From the NCBI RefSeq assembly GCF_019263705.2, contig NZ_JADQDK010000001.1:620001-684000 (forward strand): 64,000 bases of DNA, in the 5' to 3' direction. Positions 58,522 through 64,000 of this stretch are shown one piece after another. Origin of the DNA: Pseudonocardia abyssalis (lineage in GTDB: Bacteria > Actinomycetota > Actinomycetes > Mycobacteriales > Pseudonocardiaceae). How positions within the stretch are numbered: the stretch's first letter is position 1; every line of letters begins with the position of its first letter. Position numbers and translations under genes: made by a program. The notes under the pieces are model-generated. The model had not been told where the DNA came from and made no database searches. It saw nothing but the letters and a program-made list of their open reading frames with translations.

Positions 58522-60285
58522 GTGACACTCACCGCCAACCCCGACCAGACAATCACCGCCATCGCGCGAGTCGACGAACCGCCGGCCATCGACGACCGGC
58601 CCGCTTCAGACTCGACCGCCGATGCCGCCACCACTGCTGGCGCCGTGACCGGTGACGCGCGAGAGCCGGCCGACGCCGACACGTCCACCAGCCACGACGA
58701 GCCGGTGGGCGAGCTGCTGCGTATCGATCCGCGGACGCTGGTCATCGGCGCGAACGTGCGCCGCGACGTCGCACTGGACAAGCCGTTCCTGCGCTCGATC
58801 GCCGACCGCGGCGTCCGAGAACCGATCATCGCCCGCCGCGACGACCACGGCGCGCTGGTGGTGCGTAAGGGCAAGCGCCGCACCCTCGCCGCGGTCGAAA
58901 CCGGCCGCCCCACCGTCCCGGTGCTGGTCGAGCCCGGCCAGCCCGGAGACGACCCGGACGCCGAGGACCGTGGCGAGGTGATCGACCGCATCGTCGATCA
59001 GCTCGAGGAGAACCAGCACCGCGCCGGGACCTGCGAGGTCGACGAGGTGCGGGCGCACCAGCAGCTGCTCGACCTGGGTCTGACTGCGGGGCAGATCGCC
59101 CGCCGCACCCACGTCCCGACCGCCCGAGTCAAGCTGACCACCACGGTCGCGCGCAGCGAGCTCGCCGCCGCGGCGATGGAGCGCTACGACCTCACCCTGG
59201 ACCAGGTCGCGGTCATCGCCGAGTTCGACGGTCCGGACGGCCCGGATGTCGAGGCGGTCAAGGTGCTCACCGTGACCGCGGCCAAGGAGCCCGCGCAGTT
59301 CGCGCACGTCGCGCAGCGGCTGCGCGATCAGCGCGCCGACGCCCGTCAGGTCGCCGACACTGTCGCCGAACTCACCGGGCAGGGCGTGCGGGTCCTCGAT
59401 CCCGACAACACTGGGACCGCGGCGCAGATCAGCGGGCTGCGGCTCGACGCGCAGACACCCAGCAGGACCGAGCTCGACGCCGACACCCACAGCGTGTGCC
59501 CCGGCCACGCGGCCACCGTCGAGGTGCACCGCGGCTGGGACCGCGAGCCCCAGGTCAAGGTCGTCCACTGGTGCACCGCCCCCGACGAGCACGGCCACAT
59601 CGCCCGCTGGGGCCATGTCGCGCTAACCGACGCCGGGGACGGCGGGGGCGACGGCGCGGTGGCACGCGAGCTCGCCCAGGCCGCCAAGCAGGCCAAGGCC
59701 GAACGGCGCCGGGTGATCGCGAACAACAAGGACTGGGACTCCGCCGCGACGGTGCGCCGGGACTGGCTGCGCGGTTTCCTGTCTCGCCGTAGTGCTCCGC
59801 GCGACGCCTTGCCCTTCATCGCGTCGACACTTGCCCGCGCCGGGCACGATCTGCGCCGGGCGATGGAATCGGGCCACCCCACCGCGTGCGAGCTGCTGGG
59901 CCTGACCGCCACCGGCAGCGTCTATGTGGGGCGCACGAACCCGATCGAATCCCTCACCGCGACCGCGACCCCGGCGAGGGCCACGCAGCTGATCCTCGCG
60001 GTGCTGCTCGGGGCGGCCGAGGACGCCACCGGCCGCCAGAGCTGGCGCAACCCGACCCGGGAGAACCGCAGCTACTTCACCGCGCTGCGGGACTGGGGCT
60101 ACCCGCTGTCCCCGGTCGAACAACTCGTCCTCTCCGACGACGACGCCACGCCGTCTGGGGCCGCCGACACCCCTACGCCGACTGACTCCGTCCGTGCCGA
60201 GGGCGGCTCGCAGGACCGTGCGGACATCGAGGTCATCGCCGAAGACGGCATGACGGCCGCCGACGAGACGTCCACCGCCGTCTGA
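58522..60285 (+). CDS. ParB/Spo0J-type nuclease-domain protein of plasmid type
   Basis: The 587-residue product starts at GTG 58522 after aggag. The ParB-like N-terminal domain contains LRIDPRTLVIGANVRRDVAL, RSIADRGVREPIIARRDDHG and VVRKGKRRTLAAVETGRPTV. A helix-turn-helix region follows (LDLGLTAGQIARRTHVPTAR). The long C-terminal part, with VHWCTAPDEHGHIARWGHV, ATVRRDWLRGFLSRRSAPRD and NPTRENRSYFTALRDWGYPL, is typical of large ParB homologues on actinobacterial mobile elements. It probably binds DNA for partition or transfer. No ParA is seen in the window. A hairpin at 60292 follows. Confidence 0.85.
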   Translation: MTLTANPDQTITAIARVDEPPAIDDRPASDSTADAATTAGAVTGDAREPADADTSTSHDEPVGELLRIDPRTLVIGANVRRDVALDKPFLRSIADRGVREPIIARRDDHGALVVRKGKRRTLAAVETGRPTVPVLVEPGQPGDDPDAEDRGEVIDRIVDQLEENQHRAGTCEVDEVRAHQQLLDLGLTAGQIARRTHVPTARVKLTTTVARSELAAAAMERYDLTLDQVAVIAEFDGPDGPDVEAVKVLTVTAAKEPAQFAHVAQRLRDQRADARQVADTVAELTGQGVRVLDPDNTGTAAQISGLRLDAQTPSRTELDADTHSVCPGHAATVEVHRGWDREPQVKVVHWCTAPDEHGHIARWGHVALTDAGDGGGDGAVARELAQAAKQAKAERRRVIANNKDWDSAATVRRDWLRGFLSRRSAPRDALPFIASTLARAGHDLRRAMESGHPTACELLGLTATGSVYVGRTNPIESLTATATPARATQLILAVLLGAAEDATGRQSWRNPTRENRSYFTALRDWGYPLSPVEQLVLSDDDATPSGAADTPTPTDSVRAEGGSQDRADIEVIAEDGMTAADETSTAV

Positions 60286-60291
60286 TCTACG

Positions 60292-60322
60292 CCGGGTGGG
60301 GCCGCTGCGGCGACCCACCCGG
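60292..60322 (+). terminator. terminator-like hairpin after the ParB-like gene
   Basis: CCGGGTGGG and CCCACCCGG form a perfect 9-base stem with a 13-base loop, starting 7 bases after the stop. Confidence 0.55.
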
Positions 60323-60347
60323 TTCTCCACCGAGAGGAGGACCGGTG

Positions 60348-60784
60348 ATGTCCCTGGGCCGGGCTGCTTCACCCCGTACGACTGGAGCCGCAGCTACCTG
60401 CTGCGCCCGGAGGTGCGCAGCAACATCCCGCTGCGCGGCAGTGTCGGCATGCTCGGCGCCCACAACGTCGCCCGCGGCCTACTCGTCGAGACCTGCCGCC
60501 ACACCGGCGCCCACCCGACCTGCCTGCACTACGCAGAGACCGTGCTGGGCGACGGCGCGATCATCGTCGTCGACGTCACCGCGACCGCGCACCTGCCCAC
60601 CAACGAACCACTCACCGTGCATACCCGCGCCCAGCACCGTCGCCACGACGACGCCCGCGACGGCGACTGGTCGATCAGCATCGACGGCGTGGTGTACACC
60701 GGCGAGGACCGGAGGCGTCCGCCGTCTCCGCCCGTGCAGGGCTGGATCGTCCACCGGCTGGTGCGCCGAGCGACGTCGGGCTGA
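60348..60784 (+). CDS. hypothetical replicon-module protein, start-proximal frameshift likely
   Basis: A strong ribosome site (gagaggagg) precedes ATG 60348 (MSLGR), but that frame soon loses protein-like sequence. The coding frame with G/C third positions is the neighbouring one, open from 60296, reading GCFTPYDWSRSYLLRPEVRS, LGAHNVARGLLVETCRHTGA, LGDGAIIVVDVTATAHL, SISIDGVVYTGEDRR and WIVHRLVRRATSG. One extra G in the GGG run near 60360 would join them. So the gene is either frameshifted or starts at an unusual codon. The family is unknown. Confidence 0.5.
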
Positions 60785-60890
60785 CCGAGGCGCGGCTGGA
60801 GCGCATCGCGTGGGCATTGGCGGCGTGTCGTGATGACGTGTGCCCGCCGGTGGCGTCCTGGGGCACGGCGTGGGCAGGAGACGCCCGAAG

Positions 60891-61065
60891 GTCAGCACAC
60901 CGCAGGCGGGGCGAGCGGCGATGAACCCCGGCCCGGTCCGACCGGGTGGGACAGGCCTCGCTGCGCTCGGACGCCTGACGGCGTTCCCACCCCGCTCGGA
61001 CGAGCCCGGAACCCCCGCCGTCCCTACCGGGACCCCGCCCGCGGCGCGCTGAGGCCAGGGCCGCG
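60891..61065 (+). repeat. intergenic hairpin repeat, copy A
   Basis: This copy precedes ssb. It shares with copies B and C the order gtcagcacaccg, ggcgagcggcgatgaaccc, the core acaggcctcgctgcgctcgg acgcctg, and a tail ending gcgcgctgagg. The core folds as CAGGC/GCCTG inside an outer stem GGGTGGGA/TCCCACCC (60944-60951 and 60985-60992). Confidence 0.7.
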
Positions 61066-61102
61066 TCACCCACCAACCACCGAGCACCAGGGAGCAACCG
61101 TC

Positions 61103-61567
61103 ATGAACAAGATCACCGTCCACGGCAACCTCACCGGCAAGCCCGAACTGCGCCACTCCCGCGCCGGCGTCCCTGTCGCCACCTTCACCATCGCCGCCAA
61201 CCGCCGCCGGCTCAACCGGCAGACCGGGAACTGGGTGGACCTGCCCGCGGTGTTCCACCGGGTCGTGTGCTTCAACGCCCTGGCCGAGAACGTCGCCGCG
61301 AGCCTGGACAAGGGCACCCCGGTCGCAGTCACCGGCGAGTTCGCCGACGACACCTACAAGCGCGAGGACGGCACCAGCATCCGCCGGATCCAGATCGAGG
61401 CCGCCGACATCGCCGCAAGCCTGCGCTACGCCACCGCCACCCTGGTCCGCAACCCGCGCGCCACCACCACCCCGCCGCCCGACGCCGAGCCGCCGGCCGC
61501 GGACAGCGATACCGCACCCGACCGCGACGCCGAGCGTCCCCCGCTCGAACTCGTCGGGTCCGACTGA
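61103..61567 (+). CDS. ssb: single-stranded DNA-binding protein
   Basis: The 154-residue protein starts at ATG 61103. It has the OB fold of bacterial SSB: ITVHGNLTGKPELRHSRAGV, ATFTIAANRRRL, AVFHRVVCFNALAENVAASL and VTGEFADDTYKREDGT, IQIEAADIAASLRYAT. The C-terminal tail is Pro/Asp-rich and ends PLELVGSD, not the DDDIPF-type tip of chromosomal SSB, which is typical of plasmid copies. A near-perfect hairpin terminator follows at 61574. It sits between two copies of the hairpin repeat with the primase gene. Confidence 0.9.
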   Translation: MNKITVHGNLTGKPELRHSRAGVPVATFTIAANRRRLNRQTGNWVDLPAVFHRVVCFNALAENVAASLDKGTPVAVTGEFADDTYKREDGTSIRRIQIEAADIAASLRYATATLVRNPRATTTPPPDAEPPAADSDTAPDRDAERPPLELVGSD

Positions 61568-61573
61568 GCGACA

Positions 61574-61612
61574 GCCGGTGGGCCCGGACCACGACGGTCC
61601 GGGCCCACCGGC
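61574..61612 (+). terminator. perfect 17-base hairpin after ssb
   Basis: GCCGGTGGGCCCGGACC and its exact complement flank the loop ACGAC. It lies 7 bases after the ssb stop and has no T-run. The 167 bases after it up to the primase start hold nothing recognisable. Confidence 0.7.
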
Positions 61613-61779
61613 ACGCGCACAGTCCGACGTCGTCGGGGCCCCCTCGCGTCGACACCGCACCGTGCCCACGAGCGCGACCACGCGCCAGCCACGCCACGAC
61701 CACGCTCCGCGGCGACGGTGTGGCGCGCGGCCCGCGCCCGCGGGCCGTCCCGGCGCTCCGACGCGAGGAGGACAACCCG

Positions 61780-62802
61780 ATGCACAACCACATCCGACAG
61801 GAGCCCGGCCGACCGACAGCCGCGCACCGCGACGCTCGAGCGGCCCCGTTGGGCACCGGCCCCCGGCACGGCGCTCGGGCGCCGGCCGTATCGGCGGAGC
61901 CGCTCGGGTGGCTCGCTCGGGCCGCGCTTCATGCGGCCGGTCTCGGGTGGCCGGTGTTCCCTGTCCGGCCGCGCGCGAAGGTCCCGGCGATCACCGGCTG
62001 GGAGGACGCGGCGACCACCGATCCCGACCAGATCACCGAGTGGTGGTTACGCGCGTGGAACATCGGACTCGCGACCGGTAAGGCGGGTCTGCTGGTCGTC
62101 GACCTCGACCGCGACGGCCGCGACCCGCCTAGGGAGTGGGCCGGTGTCCACGACGGCGCCGAGGTCCTCGCGCGCCTGGCGGCCGCTGCCGGGGAGCCGC
62201 TCCCGGTCACCTACACGGTGGTGACTCCGTCCGGTGGGCGGCATCTGTACTTCCACCAACCCAACGGCGCGACCCTGCGCAACACCCAGGGTGCATTGGG
62301 CTGGTGCATCGACACCCGCGGTCACGGCGGGTACGTGCTCGCCGCCGGGTCCCGCCTGACCTCCGGCTCCTACCGCGAGCTACGGCGCCCCGTCGCACAG
62401 CTGCCCGGCTGGCTGGCCGCCGCCCTCACCCCCCGACCCGAGTCCGACTCTCCGGCCACGACGAGCTTGTACGTCGACGAGCTCGCGCTGTCGGGGTGGC
62501 GCGCACAGGCCTATCTGCGGGCGGTCGTCGAGGGGGAGCGGCGCAACGTGACCGCCGCACTGGTCGGGCAACGACACCGAACCCTGCTGCGGGCCGCGCG
62601 CCGGCTCGGGCAGTGGGTCGGAGGCGGCGCCCTCACCGCTCCCGAGGCCCGTGCCGTTCTCACCGACGCCGCCAACCACTTCCTCGGGGTCGAGGGCTAC
62701 ACCGCCCGGCAGGTCGATCGCGACATCACCGACGGCCTCGCGTACGGCACCCACCGGCCCCGTCATCTCGACCGATTCCCGCACCGCGTCACCGACGAGT
62801 GA
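61780..62802 (+). CDS. bifunctional primase/polymerase N-terminal domain protein
   Basis: The 340-residue protein starts at ATG 61780 after gaggagga. It has the prim-pol fold of mobile elements: ALHAAGLGWPVFPVRPRAKV, ITGWEDAATTDPDQITEWW, NIGLATGKAGLLVVDLDRDG with the DLD metal motif, TPSGGRHLYFHQPNG and GGYVLAAGSRLTSGSYRE. No helicase domain follows, so it is a single-domain form. The C-terminal part (TLLRAARRLGQWVGGGALTA) may be a primer-binding helical segment. It fits replication or priming of a plasmid or ICE. Confidence 0.88.
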   Translation: MHNHIRQEPGRPTAAHRDARAAPLGTGPRHGARAPAVSAEPLGWLARAALHAAGLGWPVFPVRPRAKVPAITGWEDAATTDPDQITEWWLRAWNIGLATGKAGLLVVDLDRDGRDPPREWAGVHDGAEVLARLAAAAGEPLPVTYTVVTPSGGRHLYFHQPNGATLRNTQGALGWCIDTRGHGGYVLAAGSRLTSGSYRELRRPVAQLPGWLAAALTPRPESDSPATTSLYVDELALSGWRAQAYLRAVVEGERRNVTAALVGQRHRTLLRAARRLGQWVGGGALTAPEARAVLTDAANHFLGVEGYTARQVDRDITDGLAYGTHRPRHLDRFPHRVTDE

Positions 62803-62842
62803 TCGGTCGCGGGTCCCGGGGCGCCGGGCGGGTCCGCCGACA

Positions 62843-63020
62843 GGCCAGCACACCGGCCGCGGGGCCATGGCGACCCAAGGGATGGCAGGGCCCCGGTCCG
62901 AGGCGGCGGCACAGGCCTCGCTCCGCTCGGACGCCTGCCGGCGTTGCCCCCGCTCGAAGGAGCCCCCACCCCTGCGCCGTCCCTGCGGGACCCCGACGCC
63001 GGCGTGCTCGGGGCACCGGC
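62843..63020 (+). repeat. intergenic hairpin repeat, copy B (diverged)
   Basis: This copy has ccagcacaccgg..ggggcc, the core acaggcctcgctccgctcgg acgcctg and ccggcgttgccccc, then a tail close to ccctgcgggaccccgacgccggcg. The inner CAGGC/GCCTG stem is kept; the outer GGGTGGGA/TCCCACCC stem is not. It lies between the primase gene and the gene at 63058. Confidence 0.6.
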
Positions 63021-63057
63021 GGCGTCCCCACCCGACCGCATGCCCCGGAGACCCGCC

Positions 63058-63522
63058 ATGCCCGCACCCCACCGCCCCGCTCGACGCCGCTGCGCACCCG
63101 TCGTTCGGGCGGCCGTGACAGTGCTCGTCATCACCGACCTGGTGAACTTCAGCTGGTCCAACGATCACAAGCCCGACCTGTCCGAGGTCCTGGCCGCACT
63201 CGGCCCTGGCCGCCGCTGGACCCGGTCCCGCCGCACCGACGCACCGGCCGCGGGCGAACCGGGCGGACAGCCTGCTCGACCGCCAGCCGTCACCACGACT
63301 CGATACGACGATCTTGACGACGGTGGGCCCTTCGACGCTGCGAACCTCGACCACGACGCCGCCCGACGGTTCCTGGACCTCGCCCTCGACGGCAGCCTCG
63401 GAGGCCACTACCGGCGCGCCGCCGAACTCGGCACCGCCCTGGCCGTCGAGCACGGGTTCGGCGACGACCCGCAGCGGGTCGCCGAAGCGATCGTCGTCTT
63501 CGTCGACCCCCGCCACCGCTGA
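63058..63522 (+). CDS. hypothetical replicon-module protein, 154 residues
   Basis: ATG 63058 follows cggagacc; GTG 63115 is an alternative. The protein has a basic N-terminus, a segment VTVLVITDLVNFSWSNDHKP, a Pro/Arg-rich linker and a C-terminal part DDGGPFDAANLDHDAARRFL, then ALAVEHGFGDDPQRVAEAI. No family is recognised. It lies between repeat copies B and C, so each gene here is bracketed by the repeat. Confidence 0.5.
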   Translation: MPAPHRPARRRCAPVVRAAVTVLVITDLVNFSWSNDHKPDLSEVLAALGPGRRWTRSRRTDAPAAGEPGGQPARPPAVTTTRYDDLDDGGPFDAANLDHDAARRFLDLALDGSLGGHYRRAAELGTALAVEHGFGDDPQRVAEAIVVFVDPRHR

Positions 63523-63702
63523 CCGCGGAAGGAGTGCGGAACGGGACCAGCTGGCCGTCAACCTCCGGGTGTCGGGAGTCCCGGATTCCCCGTGGCTGAT
63601 CCGTGGTTGCTCGGTCTGAACACCTCGCGCTCGAGTTTGATGGTGCCGCCGGGAAGTGACTGGACGTGCCTCCGGCGCACGGCACCGATGGATCGCCCCG
63701 AG
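63523..63702. other. gap before repeat copy C
   Basis: Together with copy C this forms a 379-base stretch without a gene. A plus-strand reading DQLAVNLRVSGVPDSPWLIR could be a remnant but has no start. Nothing else is seen. Confidence 0.3.
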
Positions 63703-63875
63703 GGTCAGCACACCGCGGTGGGGCGAGCGGCGATGAACCCGAGCCCATCCGACCGGGTGGGACAGGCCTCGCTGCGCTCGGACGCCTGCGGCGTTCCCAC
63801 CCGCTCGGACGAGCCCAGAACCCCCGCCGGCCCTGCGGGCCCCCACCCCGGCGCGCTGAGGCAGAGCCGCGTTCC
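63703..63875 (+). repeat. intergenic hairpin repeat, copy C
   Basis: This copy is nearly the same as copy A: gtcagcacaccgcggtgggg, the core at 63762-63788, and the outer stem GGGTGGGA (63755-63762) with TCCCACCC (63795-63802), then gcgcgctgagg. It ends 26 bases before the next start. Confidence 0.7.
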
Positions 63876-63901
63876 AGCGACACCGAGCACCGGAGGCCCT
63901 G

Positions 63902-64000
63902 ATGACCACCACCCGCGAGATCACCGAGACCGACACCCGCGCCACCCGCCTGCAGGCCCTCGAAGCCCAGGTCTGCCAGGCCCGCGACGACCTCGTCTAC
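63902..64000 (+). CDS. start of a hypothetical protein, cut by window end
   Basis: ATG 63902 (cggagg before it) opens MTTTREITETDTRATRLQAL, EAQVCQARDDLVY and runs off the window. The charged helical start is not enough to assign a family. It follows repeat copy C in the same arrangement as ssb after copy A. Confidence 0.5.
   Translation, partial: MTTTREITETDTRATRLQALEAQVCQARDDLVY

Noticed and set aside
60781..60924. Small open frame LTEARLERIAWALAACRDDV
   Set aside because: It is coding-like but has only a CTG or internal TTG as start and ends inside repeat copy A; not enough to call a gene.
1..64000. tRNA, rRNA or CRISPR array
   Set aside because: No cloverleaf-like sequence with CCA-type acceptor, no rRNA stretch and no regularly spaced direct repeats were found by eye.

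Overview
The window is very GC-rich DNA from an actinomycete, most likely a Pseudonocardia-like organism of the Pseudonocardiales. This rests on the near-exclusive G/C third codon positions, frequent GTG starts, 1-4 base start/stop overlaps, and actinobacterial families such as DUF3105, CbtAB, an MptB-type mannosyltransferase, YkuD L,D-transpeptidases and two-domain multicopper oxidase. The right end (55.5-64 kb) carries replicon-type genes (DUF932, ParB-like, SSB, primase/polymerase), so the window probably lies on a plasmid or integrative element with a large metal/redox cargo. The species and replicon assignment is inference.

Layout. 1-4.5 kb: tail of a CtaG protein, DUF3105, an Lnt homologue whose catalytic Cys is Ser, an NRAMP transporter and signal peptidase II. 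5-10.6 kb: a lipoprotein, small membrane proteins, a VKOR-DsbA oxidising pair, and secreted cell-wall enzymes. 10.7-13.9 kb: L,D-transpeptidase, a CDF metal exporter, cobalt-transport CbtAB and a phosphatase. 13.9-17.4 kb: a minus-strand run of lipoprotein thioredoxin, CcdA, TlpA, BlaI/CopY repressor and M56 protease. 17.5-20.7 kb: a CmtR-like ArsR repressor, a P1B-type ATPase and a BNR lipoprotein. 20.7-23.2 kb: a graveyard of gene fragments. 23.2-31.4 kb: a TPR-DUF3105-DUF305-MptB group, a second L,D-transpeptidase and a CPBP protease. 31.4-38.8 kb: a complete System I cytochrome c maturation operon (ccmA-B-C-D-E-F-H-I-G). 38.9-47.8 kb: CcdA, CopD-CtaG fusion, CtaG, CopA, ZIP transporter, multicopper oxidase and DtxR-type regulator. 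48-55.2 kb: a frameshifted secreted protein, membrane proteins, an SRPBCC-hemerythrin fusion, MarR and a chimeric relic. 55.5-64 kb: the replicon module, with a hairpin element present three times between genes.

How it may work together. Most cargo genes act outside the cytoplasmic membrane on copper, haem and thiols: VKOR/DsbA oxidises, CcdA/TlpA reduces, Ccm attaches haem, and CtaG, CopD and CopA handle copper. A short dyad, CTAC-N8-GTAG, occurs at five places, and a tighter CTACA-N3-TGTAG form occurs in front of copA. They lie in front of the lnt-DUF3105 pair, the thioredoxin/BlaI/M56 operon, a DUF3105 relic, a copper-ATPase relic, the ccm/ccdA divergent promoter and copA. Because a BlaI/CopY repressor and M56 protease lie in one of these operons, I propose a single locally encoded BlaI-M56 regulon for extracytoplasmic copper, haem and thiol chemistry. 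This is the most interesting candidate system in the window.
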